From Silene conica (lineage: Eukaryota; Streptophyta; Magnoliopsida; Caryophyllales; Caryophyllaceae), in NCBI GenBank assembly GCA_029255685.2, contig CM055314.2, positions 71,808,815 through 71,872,814 on the forward strand: DNA of 64,000 bases, in the 5' to 3' direction. Position 1 is the first letter of the stretch. Every line of letters starts with the position of its first letter. The notes under the pieces are model-generated. The model was not told where the DNA came from. It saw only the letters and a list, made by a program, of their open reading frames with translations, and ran no database searches. A program made the translations under genes and the position numbers. This document shows positions 1 through 13,600 of the stretch, piece after piece.

Positions 1-1387
1 TCACATTATATTACCTATATTTTATACGGGAAATCGACTAACTAAAGAAATTATTTCGACATGCTTCTAATAAGACCGTAACCCATTACTAATTCGTAAC
101 GATTTCTAACGTATAAAATTTAAACGTGAACAAGCTAGCAAGCACGTACGTAAACTAATTAATAAAATAATAAAATAATAATAAAATAATAATATAATAA
201 TAATAAATTATACAAATGTTGGTAAACAATAGTAGTAATAATATTACAGAGCATTAGTCGTGAAATAATGTAGCAGCAACTCAGCAACATAACGCAGCAA
301 GCAGAGAAGTTACTATGACAGTGTAATAGCGCACGCAACAATATACAGAAGTTCAGTGTCGAGGAAACAACAATGCAACATCAGACAATACGAAACTATG
401 TAGCAGCAGAGCAATAACCGTAAGCACGATACAACAGTACCAAACAACAATAACCACTGCAACAAAGATGAATTAACAAGCTATTTAACTCCGAAATTAA
501 CATACGACAAACAGAACGTATTTTTGATATAATTAACTTGTAAAATTTCAGAAATCAAGTTACCCAAGTATATCTCAAACACGATTTTTGAACAAACTTT
601 GTATTCGTCTTAAGAACTTAAAATCTGAAAAATGAACAATACTAGCATATGAACATCTAAAACTTCAATCAAACCATGTGATGAACATATAAAACACATT
701 CCTAACATAAACCTCATCAACAATACAAAAATTAGAAACTTTAAGCAAGAACAAAACACAAAGAATGCTATTTTAACAAAAAGGCCGAGTTTCTCATTAT
801 CGTCACCTCAAAAGCGATTATGCTCCAAATTCTCCTTCAATAACAAAGATATCAACTTTAGGATCCTCTAGTCCAGCCCTTACAACAAAAGAAACGGGTT
901 TTATAAGCTTAAAACGGAATTTACCCAAAACAGCATCTTTTTCGAGTTCGACGAAATTGAAATTGAAAGAGATAGAAAGCTTGGAAATCTCGCAAGGATT
1001 CCGAAAATGTAAGACTTACCGCGATTCGAGTTCGGGAAGGCCTTGAAATGTCGATTTTAAGCTTGGAAGGAAAAGGAGAAATGGAGAAAATGAAAAGCAG
1101 TAGAATGGGTTTGTGAAGATGAAGTATGTCGACACATAGGGTTTAAGGTGGGGTATAAGTAGTCCTTTTTCTTATTTTGAGTCGGGTCACTTATTTGAGA
1201 ACGGGTTTTGAGTCGGGTTTGATTTAAGCCAAGTTATTAACATCTTAAGAACTTTAAGGATATTTTTAAGACGGATCTTAACGGAAATCTTAAAAATAAA
1301 TTTACGATTTATTGTTAAAATATTATCATATTCCGTAAATTAATTTAAATCCTTAAAATATTATTTACGAAAAAGCGGGATGTTACA
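1..1387 (-). mobile_element. Putative LTR (chromovirus/Tekay-like), 5' end at 1387, continuing off the left edge
   Basis: On the minus strand this segment begins TGTAACATCCCG at 1387, a start typical of plant Ty3/gypsy chromovirus LTRs. About 230 bp further in, on the same strand, is a TATA-like ACTTATACCCC (around 1150-1160). A pyrimidine-rich leader-like stretch follows, then a splice-donor-like GGTAAGT near 1020. That order fits U3, core promoter and R/U5. The next five bases on the array side (taaat, 1388-1392) could be a target-site duplication, but the partner lies outside the window. No coding frame is convincing here. The opposite orientation, a plus-strand LTR ending in GGGATGTTACA, is possible but explains the TATA/leader order less well. 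The lineage name is from memory of LTR termini and is tentative. Confidence 0.5.
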
Positions 1388-4300
1388 TAAATTTTAAATT
1401 TAGCATGCATTTTGATTTATTAATTGTTGTTAAATTTATTAAAAATTAAGAGTCTAAACTTTATTCGTTATTATGCTATTTAAAAACTTGGTATGAATTA
1501 AATGCTTGAAAATTCATTAGCTTTTTTTTATTTTTTATTTTTTAAATAATGATGTTATGGTATTTAAAAACATGATATGCATTTAATGCTTGTAAATTTA
1601 TTAGTTTTTTTATTTTTTATTTTTTAAATAATGATGATGATGTGGCTTGCTAGAATTCCTCAAAAGTGAAATGGTGAAATGTGGTGCTTTGTTTAGCCTT
1701 TTTATTTTTTTGACTAAATAAAGTTGAAAATTCAATAACCTCCTGCAATATTAATATAAACACACACAAAAAATACTAATAAGATTCTAAGTGATTCAAA
1801 ACATAATAAAAATAATAAGCGAATAATTAATGTAGTTCTCTAGGTATACTTCGCCTACCAATATTTTGACTAAAGATGAAAATTCATTCTTCTGCAATAT
1901 TAAAACAAACAAAAATAATAATAACTAATAATATTCTAATTAATTCAAAACATAGGTAAAAAACGAAATAACTAATTTACTTTTCTATGTATACTTTAGT
2001 GCTAATTTTTTGAATAAAGTTGAAATGAGGGTTGTTATAATAGTTACATATGAAATTATTTGCAACTAATTCTCTCAAAATTTTATGAATAGAACGAAGA
2101 TAAAAAAGAATATGGAATATATAAACTGGGTATATATAGTAAATGACAAGAAAGTTAAAAGGTTATTTCATTAAATAAAGGAAATAATGGTTAATTAATA
2201 ATGGTAAATCAATAACAAAAATTACGAGAGGAGATCAATGGTTATTTTTTTGTGTTTAAAGCTTATATTTTTTAATTTCTTCACTTATATTTTTTTTTTT
2301 CTTAAATTGATTATCCATGTCACTTTTTTTTTGCCATGTCACATTTAATTTTGCCATGCCACACTTTTTAGGCTACCCTTTTAATTATATTTTATAGATA
2401 ATTTTTTTTAAGATAAACACTTTATAAATAGCTTTTTTGGCACATGACGATAAAAAATACTTAATTTGGCGTTTTAATTATATTGTATAAGTATAGTATT
2501 TATACAATATATATTTCACTGATTACGGAGTAAATTTGTTAATTTTTATATTCCAAAATAACTATAATATTTTCGATAAGACGTTGAATAAATTCTATAA
2601 ATTATTATAGCCAAAAGAAAGGTTAAAAGTGTATTAGAAGCTATTAACTTCAGTTAATAATTTTACCTTTTAATATTTGTTTAGAGTGTGAAATATAATA
2701 ATAATTAAAATGTTTTAGTTTTAGTTAAATACTTTGTAAATAGCTTATCTTTACACGCAAGTACACACCGCTAAAAAAGTTAGTGTAATAATTAACCTTT
2801 AAATTATATTGTATAGATAGATGTATATAATTTAATCATTATAGCAAAACAAAATAGTTGCATGATGTAAATTTAAAGTGATGTGTTTTTTTATTTGGGA
2901 TTAACTTATTCTAACAATAAACACATAAATTTTAAATTTAGCATGCATTTTGATTTATTAATTGCTGTTAAATTTATTAAAAATTAAGAGTCTAAACTTT
3001 ATTCGTTATTATGCTATTTAAAAACTTGGTATGAATTAAATGCTTGAAAATTCATTAGCTTTTTTTTATTTTTTATTTTTTAAATAATGATGTTATGGTA
3101 TTTAAAAACATGATATGCATTTAATGCTTGTAAATTTATTAGTTTTTTTATTTTTTATTTTTTAAATAATGATGATGATGTGGCTTGCTAGAATTCCTCA
3201 AAAGTGAAATGGTGAAATGTGGTGCTTTGTTTAGCCTTTTTATTTTTTTGACTAAATAAAGTTGAAAATTCAATAACCTCCTGCAATATTAATATAAACA
3301 CACACAAAAAATACTAATAAGATTCTAAGTGATTCAAAACATAATAAAAATAATAAGCGAATAATTAATGTAGTTCTCTAGGTATACTTCGCCTACCAAT
3401 ATTTTGACTAAAGATGAAAATTCATTCTTCTGCAATATTAAAACAAACAAAAATAATAATAACTAATAAGATTCTAATTAATTCAAAACATAGTCAAAAA
3501 ACGAAATAACTAATTTACTTTTCTATGTATACTTTAGTGCTAATTTTTTGAATAAAGTTGAAATTAGGGTTGTTATAATAGTTACATATGAAATTATTTG
3601 CAACTAATTCTCTCAAAATTTTATGAATAGAACGAAGATAAAAAAGAATATGGAATATATAAACTGGGTATATATAGTAAATGACAAGAAAGTTAAAAGG
3701 TTATTTCATTAAATAAAGGAAATAATGGTTAATTAATAATGGTAAATCAATAACAAAAATTACGAGAGGAGATCAATGGTTATTTTTTTGTGTTTAAAGC
3801 TTATATTTTTTAATTTCTTAACTTATATTTTTTTTTTCTTAAATTGATTATCCATGTCACTTTTTTTTTGCCATGTCACATTTAATTTTGCCATGCCACA
3901 CTTTTTAGGCTACCCTTTTAATTATATTTTATAGATAATTTTTTTTAAGATAAACACTTTATAAATAGCTTTTTTGGCACATGACGATAAAAAATACTTA
4001 ATTTGGCGTTTTAATTATATTGTATAAGTATAGTATTTATACAATATATATTTCACTGATTACGGAGTAAATTTGTTAATTTTTATATTCCAAAATAACT
4101 ATAATATTTTCGATAAGACGTTGAATAAATTCTATAAATTATTATAGCCAAAAGAAAGGTTAAAAGTGTATTAGAAGTTATTAACTTCAGTTAATAATTT
4201 TACCTTTTAATATTTGTTTAGAGTGTGAAATATAATAATAATTAAAATGTTTTAGTTTTAGTTAAATACTTTGTAAATAGCTTATCTTTACACGCAAGTA

Positions 4301-7300
4301 CACACCGCTAAAAAAGTTAGTGTAATAATTAACCTTTAAATTATATTGTATAGATAGATGTATATAATTTAATCATTATAGCAAAACAAAATAGTTGCAT
4401 GATGTAAATTTAAAGTGATGTGTTTTTTTATTTGGGATTAACTTATTCTAACAATAAACACATAAATTTTAAATTTAGCATGCATTTTGATTTATTAATT
4501 GCTGTTAAATTTATTAAAAATTAAGAGTCTAAACTTTATTCGTTATTATGCTATTTAAAAACTTGGTATGAATTAAATGCTTGAAAATTCATTAGCTTTT
4601 TTTTATTTTTTATTTTTTAAATAATGATGTTATGGTATTTAAAAACATGATATGCATTTAATGCTTGTAAATTTATTAGTTTTTTTATTTTTTATTTTTT
4701 AAATAATGATGATGATGTGGCTTGCTAGAATTCCTCAAAAGTGAAATGGTGAAATGTGGTGCTTTGTTTAGCCTTTTTATTTTTTTGACTAAATAAAGTT
4801 GAAAATTCAATAACCTCCTGCAATATTAATATAAACACACACAAAAAATACTAATAAGATTCTAAGTGATTCAAAACATAATAAAAATAATAAGCGAATA
4901 ATTAATGTAGTTCTCTAGGTATACTTCGCCTACCAATATTTTGACTAAAGATGAAAATTCATTCTTCTGCAATATTAAAACAAACAAAAATAATAATAAC
5001 TAATAATATTCTAATTAATTCAAAACATAGTTAAAAAACGAAATAACTAATTTACTTTTCTATGTATACTTTAGTGCTAATTTTTTGAATAAAGTTGAAA
5101 TGAGGGTTGTTATAATAGTTACATATGAAATTATTTGCAACTAATTCTCTCAAAATTTTATGAATAGAACGAAGATAAAAAAGAATATGGAATATATAAA
5201 CTGGGTATATATAGTAAATGACAAGAAAGTTAAAAGGTTATTTCATTAAATAAAGGAAATAATGGTTAATTAATAATGGTAAATCAATAACAAAAATTAC
5301 GAGAGGAGATCAATGGTTATTTTTTTGTGTTTAAAGCTTATATTTTTTAATTTCTTCACTTATATTTTTTTTTTTCTTAAATTGATTATCCATGTCACTT
5401 TTTTTTTGCCATGTCACATTTAATTTTGCCATGCCACACTTTTTAGGCTACCCTTTTAATTATATTTTATAGATAATTTTTTTTAAGATAAACACTTTAT
5501 AAATAGCTTTTTTGGCACATGACGATAAAAAATACTTAATTTGGCGTTTTAATTATATTGTATAAGTATAGTATTTATACAATATATATTTCACTGATTA
5601 CGGAGTAAATTTGTTAATTTTTATATTCCAAAATAACTATAATATTTTCGATAAGACGTTGAATAAATTCTATAAATTATTATAGCCAAAAGAAAGGTTA
5701 AAAGTGTATTAGAAGCTATTAACTTCAGTTAATAATTTTACCTTTTAATATTTGTTTAGAGTGTGAAATATAATAATAATTAAAATGTTTTAGTTTTAGT
5801 TAAATACTTTGTAAATAGCTTATCTTTACACGCAAGTACACACCGCTAAAAAAGTTAGTGTAATAATTAACCTTTAAATTATATTGTATAGATAGATGTA
5901 TATAATTTAATCATTATAGCAAAACAAAATAGTTGCATGATGTAAATTTAAAGTGATGTGTTTTTTTATTTGGGATTAACTTATTCTAACAATAAACACA
6001 TAAATTTTAAATTTAGCATGCATTTTGATTTATTAATTGCTGTTAAATTTATTAAAAATTAAGAGTCTAAACTTTATTCGTTATTATGCTATTTAAAAAC
6101 TTGGTATGAATTAAATGCTTGAAAATTCATTAGCTTTTTTTTATTTTTTATTTTTTAAATAATGATGTTATGGTATTTAAAAACATGATATGCATTTAAT
6201 GCTTGTAAATTTATTAGTTTTTTTATTTTTTATTTTTTAAATAATGATGATGATGTGGCTTGCTAGAATTCCTCAAAAGTGAAATGGTGAAATGTGGTGC
6301 TTTGTTTAGCCTTTTTATTTTTTTGACTAAATAAAGTTGAAAATTCAATAACCTCGTGCAATATTAATATAAACACACACAAAAAATACTAATAAGATTC
6401 TAAGTGATTCAAAACATAATAAAAATAATAAGCGAATAATTAATGTAGTTCTCTAGGTATACTTCGCCTACCAATATTTTGACTAAAGATGAAAATTCAT
6501 TCTTCTGCAATATTAAAACAAACAAAAATAATAATAACTAATAAGATTCTAATTAATTCAAAACATAGTCAAAAAACGAAATAACTAATTTACTTTTCTA
6601 TGTATACTTTAGTGCTAATTTTTTGAATAAAGTTGAAATTAGGGTTGTTATAATAGTTACATATGAAATTATTTGCAACTAATTCTCTCAAAATTTTATG
6701 AATAGAACGAAGATAAAAAAGAATATGGAATATATAAACTGGGTATATATAGTAAATGACAAGAAAGTTAAAAGGTTATTTCATTAAATAAAGGAAATAA
6801 TGGTTAATTAATAATGGTAAATCAATAACAAAAATTACGAGAGGAGATCAATGGTTATTTTTTTGTGTTTAAAGCTTATATTTTTTAATTTCTTAACTTA
6901 TATTTTTTTTTTCTTAAATTGATTATCCATGTCACTTTTTTTTTGCCATGTCACATTTAATTTTGCCATGCCACACTTTTTAGGCTACCCTTTTAATTAT
7001 ATTTTATAGATAATTTTTTTTAAGATAAACACTTTATAAATAGCTTTTTTGGCACATGACGATAAAAAATACTTAATTTGGCGTTTTAATTATATTGTAT
7101 AAGTATAGTATTTATACAATATATATTTCACTGATTACGGAGTAAATTTGTTAATTTTTATATTCCAAAATAAGTATAATATTTTCGATAAGACGTTGAA
7201 TAAATTCTATAAATTATTATAGCCAAAAGAAAGGTTAAAAGTGTATTAGAAGTTATTAACTTCAGTTAATAATTTTACCTTTTAATATTTGTTTAGAGTG

Positions 7301-10300
7301 TGAAATATAATAATAATTAAAATGTTTTAGTTTTAGTTAAATACTTTGTAAATAGCTTATCTTTACACGCAAGTACACACCGCTAAAAAAGTTAGTGTAA
7401 TAATTAACCTTTAAATTATATTGTATAGATAGATGTATATAATTTAATCATTATAGCAAAACAAAATAGTTGCATGATGTAAATTTAAAGTGATGTGTTT
7501 TTTTATTTGGGATTAACTTATTCTAACAATAAACACATAAATTTTAAATTTAGCATGCATTTTGATTTATTAATTGCTGTTAAATTTATTAAAAATTAAG
7601 AGTCTAAACTTTATTCGTTATTATGCTATTTAAAAACTTGGTATGAATTAAATGCTTGAAAATTCATTAGCTTTTTTTTATTTTTTATTTTTTAAATAAT
7701 GATGTTATGGTATTTAAAAACATGATATGCATTTAATGCTTGTAAATTTATTAGTTTTTTTATTTTTTATTTTTTAAATAATGATGATGATGTGGCTTGC
7801 TAGAATTCCTCAAAAGTGAAATGGTGAAATGTGGTGCTTTGTTTAGCCTTTTTATTTTTTTGACTAAATAAAGTTGAAAATTCAATAACCTCCTGCAATA
7901 TTAATATAAACACACACAAAAAATACTAATAAGATTCTAAGTGATTCAAAACATAATAAAAATAATAAGCGAATAATTAATGTAGTTCTCTAGGTATACT
8001 TCGCCTACCAATATTTTGACTAAAGATGAAAATTCATTCTTCTGCAATATTAAAACAAACAAAAATAATAATAACTAATAATATTCTAATTAATTCAAAA
8101 CATAGTTAAAAAACGAAATAACTAATTTACTTTTCTATGTATACTTTAGTGCTAATTTTTTGAATAAAGTTGAAATGAGGGTTGTTATAATAGTTACATA
8201 TGAAATTATTTGCAACTAATTCTCTCAAAATTTTATGAATAGAACGAAGATAAAAAAGAATATGGAATATATAAACTGGGTATATATAGTAAATGACAAG
8301 AAAGTTAAAAGGTTATTTCATTAAATAAAGGAAATAATGGTTAATTAATAATGGTAAATCAATAACAAAAATTACGAGAGGAGATCAATGGTTATTTTTT
8401 TGTGTTTAAAGCTTATATTTTTTAATTTCTTAACTTATATTTTTTTTTTCTTAAATTGATTATCCATGTCACTTTTTTTTTGCCATGTCACATTTAATTT
8501 TGCCATGCCACACTTTTTAGGCTACCCTTTTAATTATATTTTATAGATAATTTTTTTTAAGATAAACACTTTATAAATAGCTTTTTTGGCACATGACGAT
8601 AAAAAATACTTAATTTGGCGTTTTAATTATATTGTATAAGTATAGTATTTATACAATATATATTTCACTGATTACGGAGTAAATTTGTTAATTTTTATAT
8701 TCCAAAATAACTATAATATTTTCGATAAGACGTTGAATAAATTCTATAAATTATTATAGCCAAAAGAAAGGTTAAAAGTGTATTAGAAGCTATTAACTTC
8801 AGTTAATAATTTTACCTTTTAATATTTGTTTAGAGTGTGAAATATAATAATAATTAAAATGTTTTAGTTTTAGTTAAATACTTTGTAAATAGCTTATCTT
8901 TACACGCAAGTACACACCGCTAAAAAAGTTAGTGTAATAATTAACCTTTAAATTATATTGTATAGATAGATGTATATAATTTAATCATTATAGCAAAACA
9001 AAATAGTTGCATGATGTAAATTTAAAGTGATGTGTTTTTTTATTTGGGATTAACTTATTCTAACAATAAACACATAAATTTTAAATTTAGCATGCATTTT
9101 GATTTATTAATTGCTGTTAAATTTATTAAAAATTAAGAGTCTAAACTTTATTCGTTATTATGCTATTTAAAAACTTGGTATGAATTAAATGCTTGAAAAT
9201 TCATTAGCTTTTTTTTATTTTTTATTTTTTAAATAATGATGTTATGGTATTTAAAAACATGATATGCATTTAATGCTTGTAAATTTATTAGTTTTTTTAT
9301 TTTTTATTTTTTAAATAATGATGATGATGTGGCTTGCTAGAATTCCTCAAAAGTGAAATGGTGAAATGTGGTGCTTTGTTTAGCCTTTTTATTTTTTTGA
9401 CTAAATAAAGTTGAAAATTCAATAACCTCCTGCAATATTAATATAAACACACACAAAAAATACTAATAAGATTCTAAGTGATTCAAAACATAATAAAAAT
9501 AATAAGCGAATAATTAATGTAGTTCTCTAGGTATACTTCGCCTACCAATATTTTGACTAAAGATGAAAATTCATTCTTCTGCAATATTAAAACAAACAAA
9601 AATAATAATAACTAATAAGATTCTAATTAATTCAAAACATAGTCAAAAAACGAAATAACTAATTTACTTTTCTATGTATACTTTAGTGCTAATTTTTTGA
9701 ATAAAGTTGAAATTAGGGTTGTTATAATAGTTACATATGAAATTATTTGCAACTAATTCTCTCAAAATTTTATGAATAGAACGAAGATAAAAAAGAATAT
9801 GGAATATATAAACTGGGTATATATAGTAAATGACAAGAAAGTTAAAAGGTTATTTCATTAAATAAAGGAAATAATGGTTAATTAATAATGGTAAATCAAT
9901 AACAAAAATTACGAGAGGAGATCAATGGTTATTTTTTTGTGTTTAAAGCTTATATTTTTTAATTTCTTAACTTATATTTTTTTTTTCTTAAATTGATTAT
10001 CCATGTCACTTTTTTTTTGCCATGTCACATTTAATTTTGCCATGCCACACTTTTTAGGCTACCCTTTTAATTATATTTTATAGATAATTTTTTTTAAGAT
10101 AAACACTTTATAAATAGCTTTTTTGGCACATGACGATAAAAAATACTTAATTTGGCGTTTTAATTATATTGTATAAGTATAGTATTTATACAATATATAT
10201 TTCACTGATTACGGAGTAAATTTGTTAATTTTTATATTCCAAAATAACTATAATATTTTCGATAAGACGTTGAATAAATTCTATAAATTATTATAGCCAA

Positions 10301-10611
10301 AAGAAAGGTTAAAAGTGTATTAGAAGTTATTAACTTCAGTTAATAATTTTACCTTTTAATATTTGTTTAGAGTGTGAAATATAATAATAATTAAAATGTT
10401 TTAGTTTTAGTTAAATACTTTGTAAATAGCTTATCTTTACACGCAAGTACACACCGCTAAAAAAGTTAGTGTAATAATTAACCTTTAAATTATATTGTAT
10501 AGATAGATGTATATAATTTAATCATTATAGCAAAACAAAATAGTTGCATGATGTAAATTTAAAGTGATGTGTTTTTTTATTTGGGATTAACTTATTCTAA
10601 CAATAAACACA
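1388..10611. repeat. Higher-order block: three A-B dimers (units 1-6), about 3,075 bp each
   Basis: Class A units carry aatattct, a catagNtaaaa site and gaaatgaggg. Class B units carry aagattct, catagtcaaaa and gaaattaggg. Units 1-6 read A-B-A-B-A-B. Units 2, 4 and 6 also share agaagttatt where all other complete units have agaagctatt. Units 1 and 3 share tttcttcactta and a longer T run, which no other unit has. Distances between unit 1, 3 and 5 starts are 3,075 bp each, so the dimer was duplicated as a block. Confidence 0.88.
2479..2511. repeat. Perfect 12-bp inverted repeat in the monomer (unit 1 copy shown)
   Basis: The arms tatattgtataa (2479-2490) and ttatacaatata (2500-2511) are perfectly complementary around a 9-nt loop. 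The same structure recurs in every complete unit, giving 26 regularly spaced potential hairpins or cruciforms. A second, shorter dyad (attaact-tc-agttaat) lies about 150 bp downstream in each unit. Confidence 0.85.
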
Positions 10612-13600
10612 TAAATTTTAAATTTAGCATGCATTTTGATTTATTAATTGCTGTTAAATTTATTAAAAATTAAGAGTCTAAACTTTATTCGTTATTATGC
10701 TATTTAAAAACTTGGTATGAATTAAATGCTTGAAAATTCATTAGCTTTTTTTTATTTTTTATTTTTTAAATAATGATGTTATGGTATTTAAAAACATGAT
10801 ATGCATTTAATGCTTGTAAATTTATTAGTTTTTTTATTTTTTATTTTTTAAATAATGATGATGATGTGGCTTGCTAGAATTCCTCAAAAGTGAAATGGTG
10901 AAATGTGGTGCTTTGTTTAGCCTTTTTATTTTTTTGACTAAATAAAGTTGAAAATTCAATAACCTCCTGCAATATTAATATAAACACACACAAAAAATAC
11001 TAATAAGATTCTAAGTGATTCAAAACATAATAAAAATAATAAGCGAATAATTAATGTAGTTCTCTAGGTATACTTCGCCTACCAATATTTTGACTAAAGA
11101 TGAAAATTCATTCTTCTGCAATATTAAAACAAACAAAAATAATAATAACTAATAATATTCTAATTAATTCAAAACATAGTTAAAAAACGAAATAACTAAT
11201 TTACTTTTCTATGTATACTTTAGTGCTAATTTTTTGAATAAAGTTGAAATGAGGGTTGTTATAATAGTTACATATGAAATTATTTGCAACTAATTCTCTC
11301 AAAATTTTATGAATAGAACGAAGATAAAAAAGAATATGGAATATATAAACTGGGTATATATAGTAAATGACAAGAAAGTTAAAAGGTTATTTCATTAAAT
11401 AAAGGAAATAATGGTTAATTAATAATGGTAAATCAATAACAAAAATTACGAGAGGAGATCAATGGTTATTTTTTTGTGTTTAAAGCTTATATTTTTTAAT
11501 TTCTTAACTTATATTTTTTTTTTCTTAAATTGATTATCCATGTCACTTTTTTTTTGCCATGTCACATTTAATTTTGCCATGCCACACTTTTTAGGCTACC
11601 CTTTTAATTATATTTTATAGATAATTTTTTTTAAGATAAACACTTTATAAATAGCTTTTTTGGCACATGACGATAAAAAATACTTAATTTGGCGTTTTAA
11701 TTATATTGTATAAGTATAGTATTTATACAATATATATTTCACTGATTACGGAGTAAATTTGTTAATTTTTATATTCCAAAATAACTATAATATTTTCGAT
11801 AAGACGTTGAATAAATTCTATAAATTATTATAGCCAAAAGAAAGGTTAAAAGTGTATTAGAAGCTATTAACTTCAGTTAATAATTTTACCTTTTAATATT
11901 TGTTTAGAGTGTGAAATATAATAATAATTAAAATGTTTTAGTTTTAGTTAAATACTTTGTAAATAGCTTATCTTTACACGCAAGTACACACCGCTAAAAA
12001 AGTTAGTGTAATAATTAACCTTTAAATTATATTGTATAGATAGATGTATATAATTTAATCATTATAGCAAAACAAAATAGTTGCATGATGTAAATTTAAA
12101 GTGATGTGTTTTTTTATTTGGGATTAACTTATTCTAACAATAAACACATAAATTTTAAATTTAGCATGCATTTTGATTTATTAATTGCTGTTAAATTTAT
12201 TAAAAATTAAGAGTCTAAACTTTATTCGTTATTATGCTATTTAAAAACTTGGTATGAATTAAATGCTTGAAAATTCATTAGCTTTTTTTTATTTTTTATT
12301 TTTTAAATAATGATGTTATGGTATTTAAAAACATGATATGCATTTAATGCTTGTAAATTTATTAGTTTTTTTATTTTTTATTTTTTAAATAATGATGATG
12401 ATGTGGCTTGCTAGAATTCCTCAAAAGTGAAATGGTGAAATGTGGTGCTTTGTTTAGCCTTTTTATTTTTTTGACTAAATAAAGTTGAAAATTCAATAAC
12501 CTCCTGCAATATTAATATAAACACACACAAAAAATACTAATAAGATTCTAAGTGATTCAAAACATAATAAAAATAATAAGCGAATAATTAATGTAGTTCT
12601 CTAGGTATACTTCGCCTACCAATATTTTGACTAAAGATGAAAATTCATTCTTCTGCAATATTAAAACAAACAAAAATAATAATAACTAATAATATTCTAA
12701 TTAATTCAAAACATAGTTAAAAAACGAAATAACTAATTTACTTTTCTATGTATACTTTAGTGCTAATTTTTTGAATAAAGTTGAAATGAGGGTTGTTATA
12801 ATAGTTACATATGAAATTATTTGCAACTAATTCTCTCAAAATTTTATGAATAGAACGAAGATAAAAAAGAATATGGAATATATAAACTGGGTATATATAG
12901 TAAATGACAAGAAAGTTAAAAGGTTATTTCATTAAATAAAGGAAATAATGGTTAATTAATAATGGTAAATCAATAACAAAAATTACGAGAGGAGATCAAT
13001 GGTTATTTTTTTGTGTTTAAAGCTTATATTTTTTAATTTCTTAACTTATATTTTTTTTTTCTTAAATTGATTATCCATGTCACTTTTTTTTTGCCATGTC
13101 ACATTTAATTTTGCCATGCCACACTTTTTAGGCTACCCTTTTAATTATATTTTATAGATAATTTTTTTTAAGATAAACACTTTATAAATAGCTTTTTTGG
13201 CACATGACGATAAAAAATACTTAATTTGGCGTTTTAATTATATTGTATAAGTATAGTATTTATACAATATATATTTCACTGATTACGGAGTAAATTTGTT
13301 AATTTTTATATTCCAAAATAACTATAATATTTTCGATAAGACGTTGAATAAATTCTATAAATTATTATAGCCAAAAGAAAGGTTAAAAGTGTATTAGAAG
13401 CTATTAACTTCAGTTAATAATTTTACCTTTTAATATTTGTTTAGAGTGTGAAATATAATAATAATTAAAATGTTTTAGTTTTAGTTAAATACTTTGTAAA
13501 TAGCTTATCTTTACACGCAAGTACACACCGCTAAAAAAGTTAGTGTAATAATTAACCTTTAAATTATATTGTATAGATAGATGTATATAATTTAATCATT

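Noticed and set aside
159..341. 60-codon minus-strand open frame
   Set aside because: Low-complexity, hydrophobic Ile/Leu/Tyr-rich translation of AT-rich DNA inside a putative LTR; no domain.
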